From Lactobacillus gallinarum DSM 10532 = JCM 2011 (GTDB lineage: Bacteria; Bacillota; Bacilli; Lactobacillales; Lactobacillaceae), in NCBI RefSeq assembly GCF_001434975.1, contig NZ_AZEL01000053.1, positions 1 to 64,000 of the forward strand: a stretch of 64,000 nt of DNA, read 5' to 3'. Below the pieces are notes generated by a model, which searched no databases, was not told where the DNA came from, and saw only the letters and a program-made list of their open reading frames with translations. Below, piece after piece: positions 28,271-36,725 of this stretch. The position numbers and the translations under genes are program-made. Within the stretch, counting starts at the first letter, position 1, and every line of letters begins with the position of its first letter.

Positions 28271-29596
28271 ATGCCAGAAAAAAGAAGAGTACCAAAAAGA
28301 ATTGCACAAACTGTATTAAATTCACTAAAAGGTGGGGTAGTGCCGCGGATTGGTTTGCCTTATATTACAGTCGGCCGTAAAGAAGAAATTGAAGCCCTGC
28401 TTCATGATGTTGATATTATTCAAGATGGCGGTGCAAGTTTTCGTTTTATCGTTGGACGTTACGGTTCAGGCAAAAGCTTTTTACTGCAGACAATTCGTAA
28501 TTATGTAATGGACAAAAATTTCGTTGTGGTTGATGGCGATTTGTCTCCAGAGCGTCGCTTGCAAGGTTCTAAAGGACAAGGACTAGCAACTTACCGTGAA
28601 TTAATCCAAAATCTTTCTACCAAAACTCGTCCTGAAGGTGGGGCCTTAACCTTAATTCTTGATCGTTGGATTAATTCTGTGCAAAGCCAGGTAGCCCAAA
28701 GTGGTATTGCCAATGATGATCCCAAGTTTGAAGCTGAAGTAGATAAGAAAATCTATGCAGTAATTTCATCATTGAATGAATTAGTGCATGGTTTTGATTT
28801 TGCTAAATTGCTTAACATGTATTATCACGCTTATATGTCTAATGACGATGAAACTAAAGCTAAAGTGCTTAAGTGGTTTAGAGGCGAGTATAGTCATAAG
28901 ACTGAAGCTAAAAAAGATTTGGGTGTGGATATTATCATTTCAGACAGCGATTGGTATGAATATCTCAAATTGTTTGCGGCTTTCTTCAGACAGGCAGGTT
29001 ATGCTGGCCTCATGATCATGATTGACGAATTGGTCAACATTTTTAAAATTCCGAATGCGATTAGTCGTCAATATAATTATGAAAAGATTTTGACAATGTA
29101 CAATGACACCTTGCAGGGTAAGGCGAAGTACTTAGGCATCATTATGTGCGGGACGCCACAAGCAATTGAAGACCGGCGCCGCGGCGTTTATTCATACGAA
29201 GCACTTCGCAGCCGGCTTGCTACAGGAAAGTTTGTTCAAAACGGTGCGCGTGATATGTACGCTCCAGTGATTAAGTTGCAGCCATTGACCGCAGAAGAAA
29301 TGCTAGTTTTAACTGAAAAATTGGCGGACATGCATGCTAACTTATATGGCTATGAAAGAACTATTACTGATGATGATTTAGCACAATTTATCAAGATAGA
29401 GTATGCGCGCGTTGGTGCAGATACTAACATTACGCCACGTGAAATTATTCGTGACTTTATTGAATTGCTAGACATCGTTTGGCAAAATCCTGACACTAAA
29501 ATCACGGATCTGCTTAATTCTGATCGTTTTAATTATGCAAAATCTGAGGCTGTCTCAGATAATAAAGAGCAAGATTATACTGAATTTAGAATTTAA
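28271..29596 (+). CDS. BrxD-like (DUF2791) P-loop ATPase
   Basis: A 441-residue AAA-like ATPase. It opens RIAQTVLNSLKGGVVPRIGL, then the Walker A FIVGRYGSGKSFLL (about residues 58-72), VVDGDLSPERRLQGSKGQGL, a Walker B-like GLMIMIDELVNIF (about 250), and an arginine-rich region RRRGVYSYEALRSRLATG. This matches DUF2791 ATPases, which include BrxD of type 2 BREX. Tight spacing to both neighbours (4 and 11 nt) shows an operon. No PglX methylase or PglZ is nearby, so this is not a full BREX system. Confidence 0.75.
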   Translation: MPEKRRVPKRIAQTVLNSLKGGVVPRIGLPYITVGRKEEIEALLHDVDIIQDGGASFRFIVGRYGSGKSFLLQTIRNYVMDKNFVVVDGDLSPERRLQGSKGQGLATYRELIQNLSTKTRPEGGALTLILDRWINSVQSQVAQSGIANDDPKFEAEVDKKIYAVISSLNELVHGFDFAKLLNMYYHAYMSNDDETKAKVLKWFRGEYSHKTEAKKDLGVDIIISDSDWYEYLKLFAAFFRQAGYAGLMIMIDELVNIFKIPNAISRQYNYEKILTMYNDTLQGKAKYLGIIMCGTPQAIEDRRRGVYSYEALRSRLATGKFVQNGARDMYAPVIKLQPLTAEEMLVLTEKLADMHANLYGYERTITDDDLAQFIKIEYARVGADTNITPREIIRDFIELLDIVWQNPDTKITDLLNSDRFNYAKSEAVSDNKEQDYTEFRI

Positions 29597-29607
29597 GGGT
29601 AAAAAAG

Positions 29608-31839
29608 ATGGATGTTTTTTCACATTATGCACCATTTATCCAAGACTATATTTATGAACATGGTTGGCAAAATTTACGTCCGATTCAGGTAGCAGCCGCG
29701 GAGGAAATTTTTGGGACGGAAGATAATGTGCTTTTGTCAGCTTCAACTGCGTCAGGGAAAACAGAAGCCGCATTTTTCCCGATCTTGTCAGATATCTATA
29801 ATGAACCAGAGGATTCGGTCAAAGCGCTTTATATTGCGCCACTAAAAGCTTTAATTAATGATCAATACGATCGCTTGACGGAGCTTTGTCAGGATGTCGA
29901 TATACCAATTTGGCGCTGGCATGGGGATGTAGCGCAAACGCAAAAAAGAAAGATGCTCAAGAACCCATCAGGAGTTTTACAAATTACGCCTGAATCGCTT
30001 GAGAGTTTCATGATCAATAAGCACATGGATATTCCTCATTTGTTTGGCGGGCTGAAGTATATTGTGATTGATGAACTCCATTCATTTTTGCGCAGTGACC
30101 GCGGTGGCCAAACCTTTTGTCTAATTGAACGTTTGTCAAAATTAGCAAATGTTAATCCCAGAAGAATCGGACTTTCAGCAACCATCGGTAATTTGCAAGA
30201 TGCCAGCGATTTTTTAGGAGCTGGTTCAAATAGAAAGACGGTTGCACCTAAGGTGCAGAACGAACCACAGATTTGGCATCTTTCAATGGAACATTTTTAT
30301 AAAACTGATCCACAGGCCAGCAGCAAGGATTTTGATCCTAGTCAAGTCGAGCCTATAACGGATAAGGCACCTGAATTGGCTGATCCAGGTATTGGTTATA
30401 TTTTTGAACATACACGTGGTAAAAAATGCCTAGTTTTTACTAATAGTCGTGAAGAGTGCGAAGCGGTATGTCAGGAACTGAGGGCGTATTGCGCTTATAA
30501 CCATGAGCCGGATCGCTTTATGATTCATCACGGTAATCTTTCACCGGCACTACGGGAAACAGCTGAAGCGGCGATGAAAGATGAAGATGTTTATATGACA
30601 ACTTGTGCTACTGCAACACTGGAATTGGGAATCGATATTGGTCAGCTGGAATCAGCGTTTCAAATTGATGCTCCGTTTACGGTGTCAGGCTTTTTGCAAA
30701 GAATGGGGCGTACAGGTCGTCGCGGCAATCCACCAGAAATGCATTTTGTTATGCGCGAAGAACATCCAGAATCTCGGGCCATGCTGCCAGAATTAATTCC
30801 GTGGCCTCTTATTCAGGGAATTGCCCTGGTTCAACTTTACGCGGAAGAAAAATGGGTGGAGCCGCCTGAACCTAATCGCTTGCCGTATAGTTTGCTTTAT
30901 CATCAAACTATGAGTACGCTCGCCTCTAGTGGAGAGATGACGCCAGCAGAGCTTGCCTCAAGGGTGCTCACTTTGTCGTATTTTCATAATGTTAGTCAGG
31001 AAGACTACAAAGTTTTGCTTAGGCATTTGCTTAAAATTGACCACATTGAATGGACCGAGAATAAAGGATTAGTAGTCGGGCTTGCCGGTGAAAAGGTTGT
31101 GAATAACTTTAAATTTTATGCAGTTTTTGCGGAAAATGAAGAATTTAGTGTTCATGCTGGCAGCGAAGAATTAGGTACAATTGTTAAGCCACCTCCAGTT
31201 GGAGACAAAATTGCAATTGCTGGTCGAGTTTGGGTAGTTGACGATGTCGATCGCAAGCGTCATCAAGTGTATTGCCATGAGGTGAAGGGAAGAATTCCTG
31301 CTTTCTTTGGGGATGTGCCAGGTGATATTCAGCCGAAGATTTTGCAACGAATGAAAAAGGTTTTGGAAGAGAAGGTCATGTATCCTTATCTGATGCAAAA
31401 TGGCAAGGCACGCTTAACCCAGGCTCGTGATACTGCAGCTTTAGCTGGCTTAGCTAAAAAGAATTTGATTAAGCTTGGCGGCAATATGTGGTGTCTTTTC
31501 CCTTGGACTGGAACGTATGCCTTTTTGACGCTTGAACGGTTGATCAAAATTAAGTGCGGAGAGCAGTTGAATATCCGAGGTTTTAATTCATCTCGTCCAT
31601 ATTTTATGTATTTTGCGATGGATGGGGATGAACAAGACTTTTGGCGCATTCTTAAAGAGAAAGCTGACAAAGACTTTGATCCGCTGGATTTAGTCTATCC
31701 TAAAGAAATTCCAGGAATCGACAAGTATGATCAATATTTGCCAAAAGAGTTATTGCGTAAGGAGTTTGCTTATAGTGTATTAGACATTCAAGAGATGAAA
31801 CGCTGCGTTAAGCAAATGGCGGATAACTATTTGGTATAA
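29608..31839 (+). CDS. Lhr/BrxHI-like DEAD/DEAH-box helicase
   Basis: A 743-residue superfamily 2 helicase with motif I SASTASGKTEAAFFP, Ia YIAPLKALINDQ, motif II VIDELHSF, motif III GLSATIGNLQ and motif VI QRMGRTGRRGNPPEM. Residues about 530-740 form an extra C-terminal region with VHAGSEELGTIVKPPPVGDK and an Lhr-type winged-helix area. Size and motifs resemble the BrxHI helicase found with BrxD in type 2 BREX. Third gene of the TerB-ATPase-helicase operon; it presumably remodels DNA using ATP together with its neighbours. Confidence 0.85.
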   Translation: MDVFSHYAPFIQDYIYEHGWQNLRPIQVAAAEEIFGTEDNVLLSASTASGKTEAAFFPILSDIYNEPEDSVKALYIAPLKALINDQYDRLTELCQDVDIPIWRWHGDVAQTQKRKMLKNPSGVLQITPESLESFMINKHMDIPHLFGGLKYIVIDELHSFLRSDRGGQTFCLIERLSKLANVNPRRIGLSATIGNLQDASDFLGAGSNRKTVAPKVQNEPQIWHLSMEHFYKTDPQASSKDFDPSQVEPITDKAPELADPGIGYIFEHTRGKKCLVFTNSREECEAVCQELRAYCAYNHEPDRFMIHHGNLSPALRETAEAAMKDEDVYMTTCATATLELGIDIGQLESAFQIDAPFTVSGFLQRMGRTGRRGNPPEMHFVMREEHPESRAMLPELIPWPLIQGIALVQLYAEEKWVEPPEPNRLPYSLLYHQTMSTLASSGEMTPAELASRVLTLSYFHNVSQEDYKVLLRHLLKIDHIEWTENKGLVVGLAGEKVVNNFKFYAVFAENEEFSVHAGSEELGTIVKPPPVGDKIAIAGRVWVVDDVDRKRHQVYCHEVKGRIPAFFGDVPGDIQPKILQRMKKVLEEKVMYPYLMQNGKARLTQARDTAALAGLAKKNLIKLGGNMWCLFPWTGTYAFLTLERLIKIKCGEQLNIRGFNSSRPYFMYFAMDGDEQDFWRILKEKADKDFDPLDLVYPKEIPGIDKYDQYLPKELLRKEFAYSVLDIQEMKRCVKQMADNYLV

Positions 31840-31871
31840 TGGGAATATCTTGAAAAGGAAAGAGAAGATCA

Positions 31872-32243
31872 ATGCTTAAAATTAATCAAAATGTATCTAA
31901 GGATGCACAAACCAGAACTTTATTAAAGGAATTGCTTAAGGTGCACCAAGTTCATCAAGCATACAATGTGCGTGATTTAACTGATGCGGACGAGCAAATT
32001 TTAGAGAAGGCATTTAATTTAACTCGAGAAATGATGCCTAAGATTTCTACTAAAAAGATCAAGTTTGCAGATAAAAAGTGGGATTCTTTGTTTAACTTTT
32101 TGATGGCAGAACAAATTGCATTTGCACGAGTTTTAGCTAGTGGCGATGATAACTTGAATGGTTATGTTCAAGCTAAGAATCAGGCTCAACAAGCTTATGC
32201 TTTAGCTGAAACTGCTATTAATAATTTAGAAAATGAAAAATAA
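31872..32243 (+). CDS. small helical protein at the end of the TerB/BrxD-like operon
   Basis: 123 residues (MLKINQNVSKDAQTRTLLKE), predicted all-helical, charged, no signal or membrane segment. I do not recognise a family. It starts 32 nt after the helicase stop with SD AAAGGAAAGAG and in the same direction, so it may be a fourth operon member or an independent gene. No clear terminator separates it from the helicase. Confidence 0.65.
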   Translation: MLKINQNVSKDAQTRTLLKELLKVHQVHQAYNVRDLTDADEQILEKAFNLTREMMPKISTKKIKFADKKWDSLFNFLMAEQIAFARVLASGDDNLNGYVQAKNQAQQAYALAETAINNLENEK

Positions 32244-32254
32244 AAAAGAGTCTC

Positions 32255-33007
32255 TCAGGACTTAATTAGTAAATTTTTAAAATCTTGTGTTGCCGAATTG
32301 CGATGATCATCAATTACGGCAAAAGTCACTTTTTTAATTGAAGATTTTTCTTTGAAGACGTTGTACCACATTTGGGCAACGTCTTTTGTTTTGAAACCAA
32401 AAACGCCGGCTCCCCATGCTCCTAGGATAAGGTGAGCAACGTGCTGACTCTCCGCAATTTGTTTTACGAAGGTCATCCGATTTTGTAAAGTTAGACAAGC
32501 ATTTCTATACGAAATGCCGGATAGTTTTACTTGAGTGTAATTTGGAGCTGCACAGGAGATGATATCCACCTGTGCATAAATCTTGGGATGTGCAAATAAG
32601 ATGTTAGGTGAATAAAGAGCGCGATTTTCGTAAAGAGAATGGTTAATATGAGCATTATTCCATTTGTAGTAAGTTTGTTCAAATGGCGCAAGACACTGAT
32701 AAAGATCAGATTCAAGGCAAAGTACTTCCTCTTGAGCAACGATGCCGCGCAAGTATCCGCCACCTGCTTCTAGGTAATCCGCGAAGTTAAGTGCAGCTGT
32801 TTTTTCAGTTTGCCAATTAGAATGTGAAATTGCAGTAGCAGTATCTGTTGGCGTGAAACATAACTGTGGATAAGTTGAAGATGATGGAACTGAAAAGGTG
32901 GGTTGATCATTGTAGATAGTAGTGTTATCGACAGTTTCTTGGATTTGCTGTGTATAAATCTTGGTCATTTGTTCATTGTGATCTTTGATTTTAGGGATGC
33001 TGTACAT
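32255..33007 (-). CDS. PARG-like macrodomain protein (TIGR02452 type)
   Basis: A 250-residue protein convergent with the TerB/BrxD-like operon. The segment AALNFADYLEAGGGYLRGIV followed by AQEEVLCLESDLY contains the GGG and QEE elements of the bacterial poly(ADP-ribose) glycohydrolase signature, and the C-terminal HLILGAWGAGVFGF has the macrodomain loop for ADP-ribose phosphate. Members remove ADP-ribose or related modifications. The neighbourhood suggests a role in stress or DNA-related signalling, but co-function with the operon is only inferred from adjacency; it has its own promoter. Confidence 0.75.
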   Translation of the reverse strand: MYSIPKIKDHNEQMTKIYTQQIQETVDNTTIYNDQPTFSVPSSSTYPQLCFTPTDTATAISHSNWQTEKTAALNFADYLEAGGGYLRGIVAQEEVLCLESDLYQCLAPFEQTYYKWNNAHINHSLYENRALYSPNILFAHPKIYAQVDIISCAAPNYTQVKLSGISYRNACLTLQNRMTFVKQIAESQHVAHLILGAWGAGVFGFKTKDVAQMWYNVFKEKSSIKKVTFAVIDDHRNSATQDFKNLLIKS

Positions 33008-33143
33008 GTTAGTTGCCTTCTTTTTAGTAAATATTGTATTTTCTAAATATAAGTATGAATTTTTGAAAAAATTTTGCCAACTTTTTGCGTATTAAATTGA
33101 TGCCATTATAATAAATGCTAAGGGAAATTGAAGGGACAAGATT

Positions 33144-33371
33144 ATGGACTACGAGACAAGACTTTTAGAAGAAAAGTAAGAGGGCAAAGAAGAAGGTAAA
33201 GAAGAAGATAAAGAAGATAAAGAAGAAGCTACTATTAGTGGACTTAAGAAGTTGATCACCGTATTAAAGAATTTAAGCAGTCCTTATGATCAGATATTGC
33301 ATCAGTTAGAATTTACATATGGTGATCAATTTACTAAAAAAGAATTAGAAGATTTTATTAAGAAAGCTTAA
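33144..33371 (+). pseudogene. Rpn/YhgA-type nuclease-transposase C-terminal remnant
   Basis: ATG 33144 with SD AAGGGA gives MDYETRLLEEK, then TAA (33177) and in-frame EGKEEGKEEDKEDKEEATIS and LKKLITVLKNLSSPYDQ, ending DFIKKA. The Lys/Glu repeat followed by a short helical tail is characteristic of the C-termini of PD-(D/E)XK Rpn-family proteins, whose catalytic N-terminal part is absent. Possibly a decayed stub left by deletion. Confidence 0.6.
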
Positions 33372-33388
33372 CTATTATAGATAATTTA

Positions 33389-33970
33389 ATGAGAATAGCT
33401 AAAAGAGAGCAAAGTTCTTGGCATGTTTGCAAGCAGCTTGCCCATGCCCAACGCGTCTTGTCTCGCAGGCAGCGCCGGGTTAAAAAAAAAGGGCGCAATT
33501 TGCGGCTAGCAAAAAACTATCAAAAACAGCGCTTAGTTGTAGCTAAACTGCACGACAAGATCAGAAGACAGCGTAATGACTTCTTGCAAGTACTCTCAAC
33601 TGCACTAATCAAAAACCACGATTTAGTAGTTGCCGAGGAACTAAGAAGCAGAAATCTGTTAAAGAATCATGCCTTGTCTCAAGCTATTTCAGATGTTGGT
33701 TGGCGCAGCTTCCTTAATATGCTGGCTTATAAGGCAGATCTATATGGCAAAGAATTTCTAACAATTGATCCTAAGTACACCACCCAAAGATGCCATCAAT
33801 GTGGCAGTATTATGGGGCAAAACGGTTATAAGAAATTAACCCTTAAGGATCGGGAATGGACTTGTCCAATCTGTCGAACGCACCATATTCGTGATTGGAA
33901 TGCGGCCGTGAACATCTTAGAAAAAGGATTAGGCAAGTGGCAGAATCCTAAAATAAAAGAAGCAGCCTAG
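33389..33970 (+). pseudogene. TnpB (IS605 OrfB) C-terminal fragment
   Basis: 193 residues are open (MRIAKREQSSWHVCKQLAHA) where full TnpB has about 380-430. Retained: RuvC segment with the catalytic Glu in LVVAEELRSRNLLKN, the zinc finger CHQCGSIM...CPICRTHH, and the final RuvC Asp in IRDWNAAVNIL. Missing: the wedge/REC region and the first RuvC Asp, so it cannot be an active RNA-guided nuclease alone. The ATG used is incidental. Confidence 0.85.
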
Positions 33971-34151
33971 AAAGGCTGTAGTCCGTTAGCAACTCGCGGA
34001 CTCAAAAGGCTTTGGTAATTAGACGACCTCTATCGGCAATAGCCAAAAGATTATTGCTGGTAAGTCAAGTCCGTATCTAAGCAAGTTGGTGTTCTGGTTG
34101 GCGCAAGCTAACGAACCACTAAGCCCTAGACTTCAGTCTAGGGTAGTTGAC
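33971..34151 (+). ncRNA. omegaRNA-like right-end region of the IS605 element
   Basis: About 180 non-coding bases between the tnpB stop and the right-end hairpin contain GTCCGTTAGCAACTCGCGGAC-type pairing (33980-34000) and further hairpins. In intact IS605 elements this region is transcribed as the TnpB guide-RNA scaffold, with the guide lying just past the right end. The assignment rests on position and structure only. Confidence 0.5.
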
Positions 34152-34177
34152 CTGATTAAAAAATAGTTGAGTATGAG

Positions 34178-34217
34178 AAAAATGCGTTAAGGGTGGAGAT
34201 TCTTAACGCATTTTTAC
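34178..34217. terminator. strong hairpin terminator
   Basis: AAAAATGCGTTAAG/CTTAACGCATTTTT perfect 14-bp stem with a 10-nt loop, just beyond the IS605 right end; probably the original terminator of the interrupted Rpn-type gene. Confidence 0.85.
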
Positions 34218-34230
34218 ATAGAAACATTAA

Positions 34231-34259
34231 TTGCATGCAATCCGCACTTTTGGTATAAT
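34231..34259 (+). promoter_or_regulatory. promoter of tRNA-Thr
   Basis: TTGCAT, 17 nt, TATAAT, 17 nt before the tRNA 5' end. Confidence 0.7.
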
Positions 34260-34276
34260 TCTAGTGTTGTGAGGTT

Positions 34277-34349
34277 GCTGAATTAGCTCAGTCGGTAGAG
34301 CGTCTCCCTCGTAAAGAGAAGGTCGGCAGTTCGATTCTGCCATTCAGCA
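34277..34349 (+). tRNA. tRNA-Thr (CGT anticodon)
   Basis: 73-nt cloverleaf: acceptor GCTGAAT/ATTCAGC, D arm GCTCAGTCGGTAGAGC, anticodon loop CTCGTAA (anticodon CGT, decoding ACG), T arm GGCAGTTCGATTCTGCC, discriminator A. The last anticodon-stem pair is a C-A mismatch. CCA is not encoded. Confidence 0.85.
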
Positions 34350-34363
34350 TCAGAGTACTAACA

Positions 34364-34421
34364 AAAGACCTGTAATGAAGCCCAGCTTTAGAAGTTGAGT
34401 ATTCATGCAGGTCTTTTTTTG
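34364..34421 (+). terminator. terminator after tRNA-Thr
   Basis: AAGACCTG/CAGGTCTT with inner ATGAA/TTCAT pairing, then T7. Confidence 0.8.
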
Positions 34422-34434
34422 CACCAAAAATAAC

Positions 34435-34498
34435 TGGTTATAACCACTTTGCAGAAAGCTCTTTCATGATATAATTTTACTCAAAGTGGTACTAACCA
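34435..34498 (+). promoter_or_regulatory. two GntR/NagR-type operators flanking the promoter
   Basis: TGGTTATAACCA (34435-34446) and TGGTACTAACCA (34487-34498) resemble the amino-sugar regulator site (TGGTNNNNACCA). Their flanks are also inverted copies (TAACTGG...CACTTTG). The -10 TATAAT at 34470-34475 lies between them, so binding would block the nagR-nagA promoter, likely autoregulation. Confidence 0.7.
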
Positions 34499-34514
34499 GT
34501 TAGAAGGTGAGTAA

Positions 34515-35228
34515 ATGAAAAGCCCACTTTATAAAGAATTGATGAACCAATTGGCTTCACATATCAAAAAAGATTATCAACCTAATCAGAAGCTTCCGAG
34601 CGAACGAGAACTAGTTGAAATGTTCAAGGTGAGCCGTAGCACTGTGCGTTTAGCACTTAATGAATTGGAAGAAAAGGGTTTAATTTATCGTTTGCATGGT
34701 AAAGGGACCTTTGTTGCACCAACTTTTATCAAGCAGCCGAACTTAGGTAGCATGTATTCTTTTAGTAGCCAGATGGAAGGCGAAGGCAAGGAAATATCTA
34801 CTAAAAATATTTCTCTTAAATTGTGTACACCAGAAAAAGAAATTGCACTGCAATTGAATCTTGCGTCAAATGATCAAGCATATGAATTGATAAGATTACG
34901 TTTGGCTGATGGTGAGCCGTTAGTGTATAACCGCACTTATTTGCCAGAGAAGATTTTTCCTAATTTAACTTTAGATGATTTGAATCAAGGGACTTTATAT
35001 GGAACTTTGAAAAAGAAATATCATCAAATTAGCGTCTTGGCATTTGAAGATGTACAAACAGTTAATCTGACTAAAGAAGCGGCTCAACTTCTTCATGTTA
35101 AAGAAAATACGGCTAGTTTAAAAATTAACCGTAAAGCAATAAATGATAAAAACATCCCGATCGAGTTTACACAAGCACTCGCTCGCGGAGATAAATTTGT
35201 ATATAGATCTAAGCAATATAATGAATAA
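34515..35228 (+). CDS. GntR/HutC-family regulator, NagR type
   Basis: A 237-residue regulator. Residues 1-70 are a GntR winged helix (ASHIKKDYQPNQKLPSEREL, VSRSTVRLALNELEEKGLIY), and the rest a UTRA effector domain (AYELIRLRLADGEPLVYNRT). It lies 13 nt upstream of nagA with paired operators at its own promoter, so it most likely senses glucosamine- or N-acetylglucosamine-6-phosphate and represses amino-sugar catabolism. The ligand is inferred from context. Confidence 0.85.
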   Translation: MKSPLYKELMNQLASHIKKDYQPNQKLPSERELVEMFKVSRSTVRLALNELEEKGLIYRLHGKGTFVAPTFIKQPNLGSMYSFSSQMEGEGKEISTKNISLKLCTPEKEIALQLNLASNDQAYELIRLRLADGEPLVYNRTYLPEKIFPNLTLDDLNQGTLYGTLKKKYHQISVLAFEDVQTVNLTKEAAQLLHVKENTASLKINRKAINDKNIPIEFTQALARGDKFVYRSKQYNE

Positions 35229-35241
35229 TATGGGGAGAAAA

Positions 35242-36399
35242 ATGATGACATATTTCATTCATGCAGATAAATTCTTTTTAGAAAATAAAACTGAAATTGG
35301 TGGTTATTTAGAAGTTGATGATCACGGAAAATTTGGTTTTTATTATCCAGAAGATGAAAAGCCTGAAGGCAAGATTGTTGATTATACCGGTAAATGGATT
35401 GCTCCTGGATTAGTTGATACTCACATTCACGGTTTAGTTAATGAAGATTCTATGAAGAGTGACTGGGAAGGAATCAACAAGATTTCTGAAGGTTTACTTA
35501 AGGCAGGTGTTACTTCATGGCTTCCAACTACTATTACTGATAGTGATAAACATTTAATTGAAACTTGTGAAAAGTATGCAGCACATAAGGGTGAAGAAAC
35601 TGGTGCTAAAATTCAAGGCTTACACTTTGAAGGACCTTACTTTACTCCTAAACATGCTGGTGCAGAAAATCCTAAGTATATGCGTGATCCTTCAATTGAA
35701 GAGCTTCGCCGTTATGAAGAAGCTTCTGACGGGATGCTAATTAAGATGTCGATGGCTCCAGAACGTAAGGGTTCCAAAGAATTTGTTCGTCAAGCAGTGA
35801 AAGACGGCATCATCATTTCATTAGGACACTCAGCCTCAGATTATAAGGATGCCATTGCATGTGTCGAAGCAGGTGCTACTATGTTTTGTCATACTTATAA
35901 CGGTATGGAACCAATGTCACAACATGCTCCTAACTTGCTTGGTGCTGCATATTCTGCTCGCTTAGTAACCGATGAATTAATTTGTGATGGTCACCATGTA
36001 TTGGAACCAACTGTCAGAGCTTTAGTACGTGCTAAGGGTCCAGAACATATTTGTTTGATTACTGACTGTATGCAAGCAGGACTCATGCCAGATGGTGATT
36101 ACATGTTAGGTGAATTACCAGTTTATGTAAAAGACGGCATGGCTCGCTTAAAGGATGGCGATAACTTAGCAGGTAGTATTTTATTGTTGAAGCAAGCTGT
36201 AAAGAATCTGGTTGATTGGAACGTTGTTACTCCTGAAGATGCAATTATGATGGCATCATATGTTCCAGCACGTTCAATTAATAAGCTTGATAAATGTGGT
36301 TCAATTAAGCCTGATAAGCCAGCTGATTTCATTGTTTTGAATCCAGACATGACTTTGAGTGAGACTTATTTGGATGGTGTATCTAGATATAAGGCTTAA
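35242..36399 (+). CDS. nagA: N-acetylglucosamine-6-phosphate deacetylase
   Basis: Converts GlcNAc-6-phosphate to glucosamine-6-phosphate and acetate. Start set at ATG 35242 (a second ATG follows at 35245), preceded by SD GGGGAGA; the much longer open frame overlaps the regulator gene and is rejected. The 385-residue amidohydrolase shows PGLVDTHIHGLVNED, HFEGPYFTPKHAGAE, SLGHSASDY, FCHTYNGM, DGHHV and LITDCMQAGLMPDG. Co-transcribed with the NagR-type gene; product feeds nagB, or opposes GlmS. Followed by a strong terminator. Confidence 0.93.
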   Translation: MMTYFIHADKFFLENKTEIGGYLEVDDHGKFGFYYPEDEKPEGKIVDYTGKWIAPGLVDTHIHGLVNEDSMKSDWEGINKISEGLLKAGVTSWLPTTITDSDKHLIETCEKYAAHKGEETGAKIQGLHFEGPYFTPKHAGAENPKYMRDPSIEELRRYEEASDGMLIKMSMAPERKGSKEFVRQAVKDGIIISLGHSASDYKDAIACVEAGATMFCHTYNGMEPMSQHAPNLLGAAYSARLVTDELICDGHHVLEPTVRALVRAKGPEHICLITDCMQAGLMPDGDYMLGELPVYVKDGMARLKDGDNLAGSILLLKQAVKNLVDWNVVTPEDAIMMASYVPARSINKLDKCGSIKPDKPADFIVLNPDMTLSETYLDGVSRYKA

Positions 36400-36414
36400 A
36401 ATAATTATTAGATA

Positions 36415-36455
36415 GAAAAACAGGTATGCGTTGTCATGATGCATACCTGTTTTTG
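36415..36455 (+). terminator. nagA terminator
   Basis: AAAACAGGTATGC/GCATACCTGTTTT stem with T5. Confidence 0.9.
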
Positions 36456-36456
36456 A

Positions 36457-36663
36457 TTAGATTGATTTTTTAATTACTGCTTGAAGTGCACGTTCCTTCA
36501 GTTTATCAGTATCGATATCAGTCTTTTGTTCATAGCCTCGAGCTAAAACATCACACAAATATAATTGCGATACTTGTCCTGAAACCGAACCAATGTTGGT
36601 AAATTCACCAACTGTCGTTTGCAGGCGTGCATCCCCAGTTAAATAAATTAATAAAAATGCCAA
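36457..36663 (-). pseudogene. MurR/RpiR-family regulator, C-terminal remnant
   Basis: 68 open residues including LTGDARLQTTVGEFTNIGSV and SGQVSQLYLCDVLARGYEQK, which resemble the end of the SIS domain of RpiR regulators (about 280 residues). No HTH, no start codon with SD. A stop precedes it upstream on the minus strand. The family call is moderate. Confidence 0.55.
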
Positions 36664-36680
36664 AAGTTTTGACTGTAGTT

Positions 36681-36720
36681 AAAAAAGTTTGCTTTTGCAT
36701 AAAACAAAAGCAGATTTTTT
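36681..36720 (-). terminator. terminator of the Fe-S biosynthesis-like gene
   Basis: On the minus strand TGCTTTTG/CAAAAGCA stem with T6 nearby, directly after the stop codon at 36726. Confidence 0.7.
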
Positions 36721-36725
36721 CATTA

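Larger units (their letters stand above)
33380..34151 (+). mobile_element. IS200/IS605-type element, left part deleted, right end present
   Basis: Contains the C-terminal half of a TnpB gene and an intact-looking right end: the hairpin CCCTAGACTTCAGTCTAGGG (34124-34143) followed by TAGTTGAC. Left end, tnpA and the N-terminal half of tnpB are missing. Position of the left breakpoint is approximate. Confidence 0.7.

Noticed and set aside
33389-34151. Active RNA-guided TnpB nuclease
   Set aside because: The N-terminal half including the first RuvC aspartate is missing.
35143-35241. Longer N-terminus for nagA
   Set aside because: It would overlap the end of the regulator gene in another frame; SD GGGGAGA places the start at 35242.
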